Of a stretch of 64,000 bases of DNA, positions 53,023 to 62,931 are shown piece by piece. Made by a program: the position numbers and the translations under genes. Position 1 is the stretch's first letter; each line of letters starts with the position of its first letter. The stretch spans positions 1,961,838-2,025,837 of the forward strand of contig NZ_JAAMOX010000001.1 of assembly GCF_011758565.1 (NCBI RefSeq), in the 5' to 3' direction. Origin of the DNA: Lysinibacter cavernae. GTDB taxonomy: Bacteria > Actinomycetota > Actinomycetes > Actinomycetales > Microbacteriaceae. The notes beneath the pieces were generated by a model. It did no database searches, was not told the origin of the DNA, and was given only the letters and a program-made list of their open reading frames with translations.

Positions 53023-56000
53023 TTAGCCGTCGATCGAAGATGAGTCGGCGAGCCTCAGCTCGTTATGTTCTCCTGCGTCTCGGAGGGCAGCCCGACGAAG
53101 CCGGCGGTTCTCTCGACGGTTCTCCACAGCAAAATAGAGCGTTGGGAGCACAATCAGCGTGAGCACGGTTGACGAGATAAGCCCCCCAATCACAACAACG
53201 GCAAGTGGTTGTGAAATGAAGCCGCCGTGCCCGGTCAGGCCAATGGCCATCGGGGTGAGCGCAAAAATCGTTGCAAGAGCCGTCATCAGGATAGGACGGA
53301 GCCTGCGAGACGCACCCTTCTCAACGGCCTCGCGAACGGACATTCCCCGAGCTCGATACTGGTTAACGAGGTCAACAAGGACAATCGCATTGGTCACGAC
53401 AATACCGATAAGCATAAGCACACCGATGAGCGATGCGACACCAAGCGGAATGCCGGTCAGCACCTGCAACAGAATGGCTCCGGTCGCGGCAAACGGCACC
53501 GAGACCAACAAGATGAGCGGCTGAAGCAGACTCTTGAACGTTGCAACCATCACAATATAAACGATCAGGATCGCGGCAAGCAGCGCGAGCCCGAGTTGCG
53601 AGAATGCATCGGCCTGATCGGAGGCTGCCCCTCCGATCTTGGCCGTGACCCCGCTCGGCAGATCGACTTCTGCCAGAGCAGTGTTGGCATCGGCCGTAGC
53701 AGTGCCAAGGTCGTCCCCGGCTGGCTCAGCATCAACGGTTGCCGACCTGGCACCCTTGACCGTGGTAATCGAGACAGGCCCGTCAACAATCTCAACGGTC
53801 GCGAGCGAGTTGAGCGGCACGATGCCTGCAGCCGTTGGCACGCCAAGCGCTGACAGCTCTTCGAGCGTTGCAGGAGGCGCCTCGGTTGCCACGTACACCG
53901 TTACGGTTGAGTTATCGAGAACGATAGAACCGATGGCAGCTGGCTGCATCGTCTGGGCAACGATCTGGCTCAGCGCGGCCTCTGACAGACCGGCCTCAGC
54001 CGCAACATCGCGGTTGGCCGTCACCGCTATATACGGCCGAGAACTCGTAATATTGCTCTCAACCTGCTGAAAGCTGTCAAAGGTCTTGAGCTTTTTCACT
54101 ACCGCCTCAGAAGCCAAAGCAAGCTCCTTTTGGTTTGGGGAGGTGATATCAATACTGATTGAGGACGAGGCCCCAAATCCGCCACCGCTGGCGTTCAATG
54201 CAATTTCGCCAACGTCGTTGAGGGCGTCAAGCCGCTGCCGAACAGTGTCTTGGAGCGCTTCTTGGTTGGCGTCTTCGTCAGTTGTAATAGAGAACGAGAT
54301 TTGACCGTCGCCCCCTCCGCCGCCAAAGAGCGCGCCAAGAGAACTCGCCCCGTTGGTGATCGTGAGCTGAACGGTTGTCACACCATCAATATCGAGCAGT
54401 TCCTGTTCAACCCGTGCCGCTGCTTCTGATTTCTGCTCAAGACTTGCACCGGGCTCAAGCGTCTGCGTTACCCCAAGGGTGTTCTGTCCGTCGCTCCCAA
54501 GAAAGTTGGTTTTCATGAACGGCGCAAGACCAAATGTGCCAACGAGGACAAGCACCGCAAGCAGGAGGGTGACCACGGGTTTGCGGAGAGTCCAGTGGAT
54601 AACGGGGTCATAGGCCCGCTGCAACCTTGTTGGGCGCTCATCGTCGTTTGCATGTGCCGGATGCGCCTGCGGCTTGCGACGTCGCTCTGGCTTGAGGAAC
54701 CAGTAGGCAAGGACCGGCACAATCGTGAGCGACACCAGCAGGGAAGCGAGTAGCGCAATCGTAACGGTCATGGCAAACGGGCGGAAAAGCTCGCCCGTCA
54801 TACCCGCGACAAAAGCGATTGGCAGAAAGACGGCAACCGTTGTCACTGTTGAGGCGGTAATGGCGCCCGCGACTTCGCGCACGGCCGCGACTATCGATTG
54901 TTCTCGATTGTCGCCGTCGCGCAGGTGCCGAGTGATGTTCTCGATCACAACGATGGAGTCGTCGACAACACGACCAATGGCTATCGTGAGTGCGCCAAGC
55001 GTCAAGATATTCAGCGTGTAGTCGGCCGCTTGGAGGCCAAGGAACGTGATCAGCACTGACGTGGGGATTGAGATGGCGGTGACCAGCGTCGCCCTGATAG
55101 AAAACAGGAAAACGAGAATAATGAGCACGGCAAAGACGAGCCCAAGCAGACCCTCAATCGCAAGCGTCTCGATCGAGTTTTGAATGTACGGAGCCTGATC
55201 GAACACGACGGTGAAGGTCACCGCCTTGGCTGTTTTGGCAAGCTCGGGGAGGGCCTCTCGAACCGCGGTGGATACCTCGACCGTGTTCGCCCCTTGGGAC
55301 TTGGTAACCGAGATCGAGAGTGCGGGCTTCCCGTCAACACGGGAGATGGAATTGACCGGATTATTCTCAAGCACAACCGTGGCAACATCGCCAATGGTCA
55401 CGGGGGCGACTTCAGTCGAGCTGATACCGGGAATACCGGGCGCCTGCGCTGCCTCCTGTCCAAGTGACTGACCGCTCAGGCCTTGGGAAGCAATCAGAGG
55501 AAGCGATTCGATTTGTGACACGTCATCGAGCTGGGAGCCTGCCTGCACGGCGAGCGTCTGATTGTCTTCGGTAATTGTCCCCGCGCCAAAGAGCGTTCCG
55601 TTGCTCTGCAGGGCAGCCGAGATTGCTTGGCTGCTCAATCCGGCAGCAGCAAGCTTGACCGGATCGGGCGTTATCGTGACTCGTCTGCCTGGGTCACCAA
55701 CAAGGGCAGCCTCGCGCACGCCGTTAATATCTGCGAGTTCGGGGATAACGGTCTGCCGAAGCGTCTCAGCAAGCGCCTCGGTGCTCGCGCCATCATCGCT
55801 CGTGACCGCGATCTGCATAACGGGAAAGTCGTCAAAATTTCCGGCGATAACCTGAGGGTCCGCCCCATTTGGCAGGCGCGAGCTGATCCGGTTGAGTGCC
55901 TGCATGATTTTCTGTTCGGCGGTGGCCAAATTCGTGCCGTACGTGAACGTGGCAGAAACCACGGATGAACCGGTGGATGACGTCGCCGATGTTGATTCAA

Positions 56001-56232
56001 GATCAGGAACACCCTGGATGGCCGTCTCGATGGGTGTTGAGACGTCTTCATTGACAACCTCAGGTGCCGCCCCTTGGTACTGCGTGACAATCGCAAGGGT
56101 TGGAAACTGCACGGAAGGTGCGAGCTCTTGCTTGAGGCCCGTGAGCGCTATGCCACCAAAAATGGCAACAACGATCGTAATAAGGGCGATCAGCGCCCTG
56201 TTTTTGAGACTTGCCACAGAAAGTAGGAACAC
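53023..56232 (-). CDS. RND-superfamily efflux permease (AcrB/HAE1-like)
   Basis: 1069 aa with two homologous halves, each of six TM helices and a large extracytoplasmic loop. Signature stretches include LKQELAPSVQFPTLAIVTQYQGAAP, EVVNEDVSTPIE, the TM4 region GRVVDDSIVVIENI with acidic proton-relay residues, and ALTPMAIGLTGHGG. GTG at 56232. No membrane-fusion or outer-membrane partner is encoded nearby, as expected for an actinomycete. Substrate unknown. Confidence 0.93.
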   Translation of the reverse strand: MFLLSVASLKNRALIALITIVVAIFGGIALTGLKQELAPSVQFPTLAIVTQYQGAAPEVVNEDVSTPIETAIQGVPDLESTSATSSTGSSVVSATFTYGTNLATAEQKIMQALNRISSRLPNGADPQVIAGNFDDFPVMQIAVTSDDGASTEALAETLRQTVIPELADINGVREAALVGDPGRRVTITPDPVKLAAAGLSSQAISAALQSNGTLFGAGTITEDNQTLAVQAGSQLDDVSQIESLPLIASQGLSGQSLGQEAAQAPGIPGISSTEVAPVTIGDVATVVLENNPVNSISRVDGKPALSISVTKSQGANTVEVSTAVREALPELAKTAKAVTFTVVFDQAPYIQNSIETLAIEGLLGLVFAVLIILVFLFSIRATLVTAISIPTSVLITFLGLQAADYTLNILTLGALTIAIGRVVDDSIVVIENITRHLRDGDNREQSIVAAVREVAGAITASTVTTVAVFLPIAFVAGMTGELFRPFAMTVTIALLASLLVSLTIVPVLAYWFLKPERRRKPQAHPAHANDDERPTRLQRAYDPVIHWTLRKPVVTLLLAVLVLVGTFGLAPFMKTNFLGSDGQNTLGVTQTLEPGASLEQKSEAAARVEQELLDIDGVTTVQLTITNGASSLGALFGGGGGDGQISFSITTDEDANQEALQDTVRQRLDALNDVGEIALNASGGGFGASSSISIDITSPNQKELALASEAVVKKLKTFDSFQQVESNITSSRPYIAVTANRDVAAEAGLSEAALSQIVAQTMQPAAIGSIVLDNSTVTVYVATEAPPATLEELSALGVPTAAGIVPLNSLATVEIVDGPVSITTVKGARSATVDAEPAGDDLGTATADANTALAEVDLPSGVTAKIGGAASDQADAFSQLGLALLAAILIVYIVMVATFKSLLQPLILLVSVPFAATGAILLQVLTGIPLGVASLIGVLMLIGIVVTNAIVLVDLVNQYRARGMSVREAVEKGASRRLRPILMTALATIFALTPMAIGLTGHGGFISQPLAVVVIGGLISSTVLTLIVLPTLYFAVENRRENRRLRRAALRDAGEHNELRLADSSSIDG

Positions 56233-56324
56233 TCGCCGATTATCTCACGCCTGAATATTGGCCCGCAGATTGAGGAAGTCCTGCGGAGATAGTTCGCCGA
56301 TGGCTCCCCTGCGGGGAACACACT

Positions 56325-56975
56325 CTACGAAGCGAAGCGGATCGGCACGAGGAGGTCCTGAACGCGGTCGTTGGCCGCGGTGTGATCGTTTCGAGAGACA
56401 ATGGCGCACTCGGTTGTTGTGCAATCAATAAGATCAGTGGACGATGCGGGAATCGTCAGATACGCGGTGAACTCCCCCGCCTCGGAGTTGTCATAGCCCC
56501 GTGTGGCAAAGGCGCGCCAAGCCCAGTTGTCACTGATCCACGTGGTCTCAAGGAACTCATGGGTATCTGGCGCGTCTGGGTCTTTCCCATCGGTGGCATC
56601 CTCTGGGATCCCGCCGATACACGGCGATGGTTTCACAAGCGGGTCGCCAGGATCTTCACACACGGCGACATACACGCCGTAGCTTGAGTCGAAGCCGCTA
56701 CCTTTAACGACAAATCTGTCTCCGGCTTTCACCGCGCTCAGGTCGGCGGGAGTGACGCCGTCTTCTTCAAAAACGGAGAGCGTTCGCGTCCGACCATCTG
56801 GCCCCGTGCTTGAGGCGGTGGAGGGATCGGAAGCGGTCGGCGCTGGCGTCGCTGGCCCGGCATCGGTATGCGTCACGATAGGGATCACGACGATGGCGGC
56901 AAGCACAAGACTGACGGCCGCAATGCCCATGAGTGCCCACAGTATCCAACGTACAAAACGTCGCGATCGTGCCAT
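56325..56975 (-). CDS. membrane-anchored extracytoplasmic protein with an Ig-like/neocarzinostatin-like domain
   Basis: 216 aa, ATG at 56975 with GGAGGAC 7 nt upstream. N-terminal anchor helix (WILWALMGIAAVSLVLAAIVVIPIV), a Thr/Ala/Pro linker, and a domain beginning VKAGDRFVVKGSGFDSSYGVYVAVC with two cysteine pairs. The pattern recalls actinobacterial neocarzinostatin-like folds but I cannot confirm it. Lies 92 bp upstream of the RND gene on the same strand. Confidence 0.6.
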   Translation of the reverse strand: MARSRRFVRWILWALMGIAAVSLVLAAIVVIPIVTHTDAGPATPAPTASDPSTASSTGPDGRTRTLSVFEEDGVTPADLSAVKAGDRFVVKGSGFDSSYGVYVAVCEDPGDPLVKPSPCIGGIPEDATDGKDPDAPDTHEFLETTWISDNWAWRAFATRGYDNSEAGEFTAYLTIPASSTDLIDCTTTECAIVSRNDHTAANDRVQDLLVPIRFAS

Positions 56976-57235
56976 GTGCTGTCCTCCGTGGGGTTCACCG
57001 TCCAGCCTACCGTTTTCGCTTGCCAGGACCCCGCGTACGCAGGAGATTCGCATGCGGCTCTCGGCATCTTGCGGCCCAAAAAGATAACCCCGCCGTCATA
57101 TAACTGTCAAGAGCCTGCAACAGGCGTTTGAACGCCCTCGCTCGTGATAGGCTGTAAGTTGATTTTGTCCCTCATTAGCACCATTGCCTCGCGGCCCATT
57201 TCCCGCGAAGCCCGACACTGTAAGGGGGGTCTCGC

Positions 57236-57415
57236 ATGGGGCGCGGCCGTCAAAAGGCGAAGCACACCAAAGTGGCTCGTGAGCTGAAGTACTTCAGCCC
57301 TGATACGAACTACACCGACCTTGAACGTGAGCTCACAGCGAAAGCTGCGAGCACTGAAAACGACTCAGACGCGTGGGCTGAATACGCCGATAAGTACAAC
57401 ACCGACGAAGACTAG
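57236..57415 (+). CDS. DUF3073 family small protein
   Basis: 59 aa: MGRGRQKAKHTKVARELKYF, then an acidic Tyr-rich second half ending YADKYNTDED. This is the DUF3073 signature of actinomycetes, typically beside purM. ATG with AAGGGGGG upstream. Very basic N-terminus suggests nucleic acid binding, but the function is unknown. Confidence 0.93.
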   Translation: MGRGRQKAKHTKVARELKYFSPDTNYTDLERELTAKAASTENDSDAWAEYADKYNTDED

Positions 57416-57472
57416 TAATCCTTCATCGGTTTCTGTTTCGACCCATTTTTGTGGCGACCCAGTTCACCTCTC

Positions 57473-57501
57473 AAAACGGCTTGGCTTCGCCCAGCCGTTT
57501 T
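57473..57501 (+). terminator. terminator after the DUF3073 gene
   Basis: AAAACGGCT/AGCCGTTTT stem with inner GG/CC pairing and a short loop, ending in TTTT, 58 bp after the stop. Confidence 0.85.
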
Positions 57502-57558
57502 GTGCGTTGACGCCCAAAGGACTCCTCGAAGCCCCGCGCTGTTCAGCACCTGCATCTA

Positions 57559-57608
57559 TTTGGGAGTTTCTGCAGCAAATCCTGGGATATTGCGCAGAAA
57601 CTCCCAAA
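57559..57608. repeat. hairpin repeat downstream of purM (family 2, copy 2)
   Basis: 15-bp stem TTTGGGAGTTTCTGC/GCAGAAACTCCCAAA with a 20-nt loop. Together with the adjoining CACCTGCATCTA (57547-57558) it matches the complement of 37471-37533. It ends 9 bp after the purM stop codon, the same relation to a minus-strand gene as copy 1. Confidence 0.88.
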
Positions 57609-57617
57609 CGGATGCGG

Positions 57618-58727
57618 TTAGTTGGCGTACGCTCCGGTGAGGCGAACGGCCCCGCCGTTGATACCCTTTGCGCCCTGCTCGAAGCCGACAAAGTCGCGGG
57701 CTTCAGTGGAGACGCGTCCGGTAACCCACGATTCGATGCCCTTGGCGTTGAGCGCATCGATGATGCCCTTTGCCGAGTCGCTCGAAGCGATTACAAACAT
57801 TCCGATACCGAGGTTCCAGGCACCCTCTGCGCTCTCAAGCGTGTGCCCGCCGAGCTCAGTGAGGTGACGGAAGACAGGAAGTGGGGACCAGCTCGTGCGA
57901 TCAACCTCGCTCCAGGACCCCTCGGGAAGCACGCGCGCGAGGTTCGCCGCGATGCCGCCGCCGGTGACGTGACTCAGGGCGTGAATGCCATGCCCAAGCT
58001 GAGGATCGGCAAGGATCTCGAGGAGTGGCATGGTGTACAAACGAGTCGGCTCAAGCAGGACCTCGCCGTAGGTTCCGCCCAGTTCGTTGGAGTGGTCGGT
58101 GTAGAGCACGTCGTTGCGGGCCAGGATGTGGCGCACGAGCGAGTAGCCGTTGGAGTGGAAGCCTGAGGCCGCGAGCGCGATCACAACGTCGCCGTTGGTA
58201 ACCCGCTGGGGCCCGAGGAGCTTGTCGGCTTCAACAACGCCGACGGCCGCACCAGCCACGTCGTATTCGTCAGCTTTGAGAAGGCCGGGATGCTCGGCGG
58301 TCTCCCCGCCAACGAGGGCGGTTCCTGTCTCTTCACACGCGCGCGCGATGCCACGAACGATATCGGCGATGCGCTCTGGAACAACCTTGCCGCAGGCAAT
58401 GTAATCGGTCATGACGAGCGGCTTCGCTCCAACAACAACAATGTCGTCCACAACCATGCCGACGAGGTCTTGGCCAATGGTGTCGTGCTTATCGATGGCC
58501 TGAGCAATAGCAACCTTTGTGCCGACGCCGTCGGTTGAGGTCGCAAGCAGCGGGCGATCGTAGCTCTTGAGGGCTGAGGCGTCGAACAGGCCGGCGAAGC
58601 CGCCAACCCCGCCCATTACCTCTGGACCGTGGGTTTTTGCCACAGCACTTTTCATCAGCTCAACGGCAATGTCTCCGGCGGCGGTGTCCACCCCGGCCTG
58701 GGCATAAATCGACGGATTCTCAGTCAC
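57618..58727 (-). CDS. purM: phosphoribosylformylglycinamidine cyclo-ligase
   Basis: 369 aa, closing the imidazole ring to AIR in purine synthesis. Typical start YAQAGVDTAAGDIAVELMK, GGFAGLFD, TSTDGVGTKVAIA, GQDLVGMVVDDIVVVGAKPLVMTDYIACGK, HVTGGGIAANLARVLP. GTG at 58727. Expressed from the minus strand, opposite purF, with the MFS/AraC pair between them. Confidence 0.97.
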   Translation of the reverse strand: MTENPSIYAQAGVDTAAGDIAVELMKSAVAKTHGPEVMGGVGGFAGLFDASALKSYDRPLLATSTDGVGTKVAIAQAIDKHDTIGQDLVGMVVDDIVVVGAKPLVMTDYIACGKVVPERIADIVRGIARACEETGTALVGGETAEHPGLLKADEYDVAGAAVGVVEADKLLGPQRVTNGDVVIALAASGFHSNGYSLVRHILARNDVLYTDHSNELGGTYGEVLLEPTRLYTMPLLEILADPQLGHGIHALSHVTGGGIAANLARVLPEGSWSEVDRTSWSPLPVFRHLTELGGHTLESAEGAWNLGIGMFVIASSDSAKGIIDALNAKGIESWVTGRVSTEARDFVGFEQGAKGINGGAVRLTGAYAN

Positions 58728-58896
58728 CCGTCAAGACTAGCAAGATCGCGGTGTTGCCGCCGCCAAGAACAATCTGGTTGCAGAGCCATATCCTCCGAAT
58801 CCTGAACTCGTGCAACGCCAACGACGCTGGACCATCGGTAGGAAGCTTGGGACGGCGGGTCGGGTAACAGCCACCGAACACAACAACCATAGAGCC

Positions 58897-60132
58897 ATGA
58901 CAACTACCGCCCCCGTGCCAATTCAACCAATCGATCAGAAGCTGGATTCCCAATACCCACAGCGGCTTCCCTACGGCGCGCTGATCACCATGATGCTGAT
59001 GAGCTTCTTTCTGGTTACGGCAGAGTTCCTTCCCAGCGGCATGCTGACCCGAATCGCCGATGGCCTCAACGTCACGACAGGCCAGGCGGGCCAGATGGTT
59101 TCGGTTACAGCTTTTGCTGGCTTGCTGGCTGCGCCAACCATCGGCGTCGTGTTTCCTCGACTCGACCGCCGCTCGCTACTCGTGTGGATGGCGGTTGCAG
59201 CTGCCGTCTCAAACATCTTGGTCGCGATCGCGCCGTCGCTTCTGCTGGTGATCATCGCTCGGCTCCTGCTTGGCGTAGCGATTTCGGGATTCTGGACGAT
59301 GTCGATTGCGGTCGCCTCGCGTATTGCCGGGCCCAAACGGCTCGGCCGCGCGGTGATGTTTAACGCAGCAGGAGTCTCGCTTGCCACGATGGCAGGGGTA
59401 CCGCTCGGCGTGATGTTGGGCGAGCTGGTTGGCTGGCGGGGAGTATTCGTAGTGATTGCAGCGCTCAGCGGACTGCTTGCTGTGCTGCTGCGACTCCTGC
59501 TCCCTCCTGTTCCAGCGGCAACCTCAACGCAGTTTTCTGCGCTTTTCGCAGCCCTCCGCCACCCAGGGATTGGGATCGGCGTCGTCGCAAACATGCTCGT
59601 GGTCGCCGGGCACTTTCTCGCGTATGCCTACATTCGTGTCGCGCTGGAACGCGTGACCGATGGCGGGGTGGCAATTCACGCCGACACGATTGTTCTGTTG
59701 CTGGCAGCGTTCGGGCTCGGCGGCCTCATTGGCAACGCAGTCATTGGGCTCATCGTGGATCGCCGTTACCGGCTGCTCGCCGTCATCACGCCGTTGATCA
59801 TCGCCGTGCTCCTGCTTGTCGTCTCAACCGTTTCTGGCTCGCCGTGGGCAACTGGCGTAGCGGTCTTTGCCTGGGGATTCTTCTTTGCCTCGTGGATACT
59901 CATCGCAAACACGTGGGTGGGGCATCGCCTGCCACATCAGCTGGAAGCAGGAGGAAGCCTGATCGTCGTCGGATTCCAGGCCGGCATTGTACTTGCGGCG
60001 GCGGTTGGCGGAGTCCTCGTCGACGCGCTCGGAATCGTTCCGGTCTTTATTACTGGCGCGGCCTTACTGCTGCTCGGCTCGCTCCAGTTTGGGATCTCTG
60101 ACACCATTTCAGCTCGACGCGGTAACGCCTAG
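58897..60132 (+). CDS. MFS exporter (sugar/drug efflux type)
   Basis: 411 aa, 12 TM helices. The TAEFLPSGMLTRIADGLNVTTGQAGQM segment is typical of the arabinose-efflux/drug-H+ antiporter group. ATG at 58897 chosen because TM1 begins about 25 residues later; a longer upstream frame has no support. Convergent with and overlapping an AraC regulator gene by 4 bp. Confidence 0.9.
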   Translation: MTTTAPVPIQPIDQKLDSQYPQRLPYGALITMMLMSFFLVTAEFLPSGMLTRIADGLNVTTGQAGQMVSVTAFAGLLAAPTIGVVFPRLDRRSLLVWMAVAAAVSNILVAIAPSLLLVIIARLLLGVAISGFWTMSIAVASRIAGPKRLGRAVMFNAAGVSLATMAGVPLGVMLGELVGWRGVFVVIAALSGLLAVLLRLLLPPVPAATSTQFSALFAALRHPGIGIGVVANMLVVAGHFLAYAYIRVALERVTDGGVAIHADTIVLLLAAFGLGGLIGNAVIGLIVDRRYRLLAVITPLIIAVLLLVVSTVSGSPWATGVAVFAWGFFFASWILIANTWVGHRLPHQLEAGGSLIVVGFQAGIVLAAAVGGVLVDALGIVPVFITGAALLLLGSLQFGISDTISARRGNA

Positions 60133-61085
60133 AGAATCGCGCTTGCCGACGCCCTCTTCTTGGCATCCAAACGCCAAGCAGAGGGTGTCTTTCCAACATA
60201 CCGCCGAAACGCGCGGCTAAACCCATCGTCTGATTCATAGCCAATTGCGCGAGATACGTCTGAAATCCCAAGTCCGCTTGCGAGCAATTCCTGCGCAGAA
60301 CGAATCCGAACCCCAGTGACGTAACTTGCCGGCGAGGTCCCAGTGGCCGCCCGAAAACGTGCCGCAAATGCCGAACGTGACATCGCGCTGACTTGCGCGA
60401 GCCTCTCAAGACTCCATTCCGCACCCGGGTCTGCGTGGATGGCTTCAACAACACGATCGAAGAACGGGTCGTTTGTTCGTGAGGGCCAGTTCGATGGTGC
60501 GCAGCCGCGAAGCACCCAGGCCCGGATGATCGAGACCAGCACCGTGTTCGCCATCATCCGGCAGACAATCGAACTTCCCAACTGGTCATATTGGTCGTTT
60601 CCGCCGTGACCAAGCGTTGGCCCAAGTTGAGACGCGAGCGCAGCAACCGCGGGTTCGTCCGCTGCCAGGTTACGGACGTTGAGGATATCGGGGAGTAGTT
60701 CGAGCAGGTGGGCTGCAGCCTCGGTAAACCGCAACGTGGAGACCAAGATGAACGCGTGATCCGAAGTCAGTATCGAGTGACGCTGCCGGCCGGTAAAAAG
60801 CAGTGCGTCTCCCGCAGAGTATTCCGTCTGTTCTCCATATGAATCAACGCTCATCGCGCCGGCAATGATGTAGACGAGGGTGACGCAGTCTTGGGAAACT
60901 GCAATCACGTCTGTTGATCTCATCGTCGAACGATGCTGCTGAAGCACTTCTGCATCAATGCCACTCAGCACCCGGATAATCGCCGAAGCATGGACACCGC
61001 TGGGACCGGATTGCTCGGAACGGGCAGGGAGAGACGGCGCAAGAACCGATTGGGCTGTGCTCGCAGAACATTCGGTCATAGTCAT
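60129..61085 (-). CDS. AraC-family transcriptional regulator
   Basis: 318 aa. N-terminal cupin-like sensor domain (about 25-190) and two C-terminal helix-turn-helices (WSLERLAQVSAMSRSAFAARFRAATGTSP, GLGISDVSRAIGYESDDGFSRAFRRYVGKTPSAWR). The neighbouring exporter is the obvious target, as such AraC/MFS pairs are common. ATG at 61085. Confidence 0.92.
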   Translation of the reverse strand: MTMTECSASTAQSVLAPSLPARSEQSGPSGVHASAIIRVLSGIDAEVLQQHRSTMRSTDVIAVSQDCVTLVYIIAGAMSVDSYGEQTEYSAGDALLFTGRQRHSILTSDHAFILVSTLRFTEAAAHLLELLPDILNVRNLAADEPAVAALASQLGPTLGHGGNDQYDQLGSSIVCRMMANTVLVSIIRAWVLRGCAPSNWPSRTNDPFFDRVVEAIHADPGAEWSLERLAQVSAMSRSAFAARFRAATGTSPASYVTGVRIRSAQELLASGLGISDVSRAIGYESDDGFSRAFRRYVGKTPSAWRLDAKKRASASAIL

Positions 61086-61317
61086 GGCCAGTGCAACCCG
61101 TCACGCGCTCCGAATATTCCAGAGGGAACACGAGCTGGCTTGATTCTGAGCAGCCCGACCAACTCGGTCTCGGCGGTGAGGCCAATAACGCCCTGAGGGA
61201 AAGCCAGCGAGCATGGGAACCGACTGTGAGACGACCTTAATTTTTGGTCAATTGCAGCCGTCTAATGTGCGATGATGGACACCTACTCACCCTCGAACTT
61301 CAGGAGTTCTTGCACAT

Positions 61318-62778
61318 ATGTGTGGCATCGTCGGCATCGTCTCATCGGATCCCGTCAACCAGCAAATCTACGACAGCCTCTTGCTACTGCAGCACAGAGG
61401 CCAGGACTCCACCGGAATCGCGACTGCCGACGGCAGCGTCTTCCACCAGGTGAAGGCCAAAGGCCAGGTACGCGAGGCGTACCGTACGCGCGACATGCGC
61501 AGCCTTGCCGGCAACATGGGGCTCGGCCACGTGCGCTACGCGACGTCTGGCCAGGCATCCGCAGAAGAAGAGGCCCAGCCGTTCTATGTGAACGCACCAT
61601 ACGGCATCATCCTTGTGCACAACGGAAACCTGACGAACACGCGCGAGCTGACGAGCGACCTGTTCAATGTTGACCGTCGCCATCTCAACACCCACTCCGA
61701 CACCGAGCTCCTGCTCAACGTGCTCGCTACCGAGTTGCAGTCGCAGGTCTCAGGCCTCGACCTCGACCCAGACCAGGTCTTCACCGCGGTTGAGAATGTC
61801 AACGAGCGCATCCAGGGTTCCTACGCCGTTATCGCAATGATTGCAGGGCATGGACTCCTCGCGTTCCGCGACCCAAACGGCATCCGCCCCCTCGTGCTCG
61901 GCAAGAAGCAGCACGGCATGGTTGGCGACGACTACATTGTTGCCTCAGAATCGCTGGTCCTTGAGTCCGGCGGATACGAGATCGTGCGAGACATCGCTCC
62001 CGGCGAGGCCGTTTTCATCACCACCAACGGCGAGATCTACTCCCGCCAGTGCGCGAAGAACCCTCGCCTGATCCCGTGTTCGTTTGAGTACGTCTACCTT
62101 GCACGTCCCGACTCGACCCTCGACGGCATCTCGGTGTACGACGCTCGCCTTCGCATGGGAAACTACCTCGCAGACACGGTTGCGAACTACGCGCCGCTCG
62201 GTGACATCGACGTTGTCATGCCTATCCCCGATTCCGCGCGCCCCTCAGCAATGCAGGTCGCCCAGAAGCTTGGCGTTGACTACCGCGAGGGATTCTTCAA
62301 GAACCGCTACGTTGGCCGCACCTTCATCATGCCTGGCCAGGCCGTTCGTAAGAAGTCGGTCCGCCAGAAGCTCAACGCCATGGGGGTTGAGTTCAAGGGC
62401 AAAAATGTGCTCATCGTCGACGACTCGATCGTGCGCGGCACCACGTCAAAAGAGATCATCGAGATGGCCCGCTCTGCCGGCGCCAACAAGGTGACGTTCG
62501 CCTCAGCCGCTCCTCCCGTTCGGTTCCCCCACGTCTACGGCATCAACATGCCGTCGCGCCACGAGCTCATTGCCTTCGGCCGCAAGATCCCAGAGATCAA
62601 CCGCGAGATGGGCAGCGACCACCTCATCTACCAAGAGGTAGAAGACATGTCGAAGGCTATCCTCGAGGGCCAAAGCAAGGTGACCGAGCTTGAGACCAGC
62701 TGCTTCACTGGCGAGTACCCTGCCGGAAACATCACGGAAGAGTACCTGCAGTGGGTTGAGGCAAACCAGCAGAGCTAG
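61318..62778 (+). CDS. purF: amidophosphoribosyltransferase
   Basis: 486 aa, first committed step of purine synthesis. The start MCGIVGIVSS exposes Cys2 as the glutaminase nucleophile with no propeptide. The PRPP-binding loop is VLIVDDSIVRGTTSKEII in the second half. GGAG about 12 nt upstream of ATG. Four-cysteine Fe-S ligands of the Bacillus type seem partly present (QCAKNPRLIPC; SCFTGEYP). Confidence 0.97.
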   Translation: MCGIVGIVSSDPVNQQIYDSLLLLQHRGQDSTGIATADGSVFHQVKAKGQVREAYRTRDMRSLAGNMGLGHVRYATSGQASAEEEAQPFYVNAPYGIILVHNGNLTNTRELTSDLFNVDRRHLNTHSDTELLLNVLATELQSQVSGLDLDPDQVFTAVENVNERIQGSYAVIAMIAGHGLLAFRDPNGIRPLVLGKKQHGMVGDDYIVASESLVLESGGYEIVRDIAPGEAVFITTNGEIYSRQCAKNPRLIPCSFEYVYLARPDSTLDGISVYDARLRMGNYLADTVANYAPLGDIDVVMPIPDSARPSAMQVAQKLGVDYREGFFKNRYVGRTFIMPGQAVRKKSVRQKLNAMGVEFKGKNVLIVDDSIVRGTTSKEIIEMARSAGANKVTFASAAPPVRFPHVYGINMPSRHELIAFGRKIPEINREMGSDHLIYQEVEDMSKAILEGQSKVTELETSCFTGEYPAGNITEEYLQWVEANQQS

Positions 62779-62820
62779 GCCAGCCTCCGCTGTCCGACTA
62801 CAGGAACGACGGGACGCCAA

Positions 62821-62870
62821 CAGCACTCATACGGTCAGCACTCACACGGTCGGCGGGAGAAATCCTGCCG
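62821..62870 (+). terminator. 15-nt tandem repeat followed by a GAAA-tetraloop hairpin after purF
   Basis: CAGCACTCATACGGT and CAGCACTCACACGGT stand side by side (62821-62850), then CGGCGGGA-gaaa-TCCTGCCG folds into an 8-bp stem. Position after purF suggests a terminator, although the T-run is missing. Confidence 0.5.
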
Positions 62871-62931
62871 GCCCTGTCAGTTAAGCGTGGGCTGACTCAG
62901 CCAGAGCGGGCTCTACCGAATCGTATCGCTG

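Noticed and set aside
53023-56232. Horizontally acquired Gram-negative efflux operon
   Set aside because: No adaptor or outer membrane channel gene is present, and the codon usage looks like that of the neighbours; single RND permeases are found in actinomycetes.
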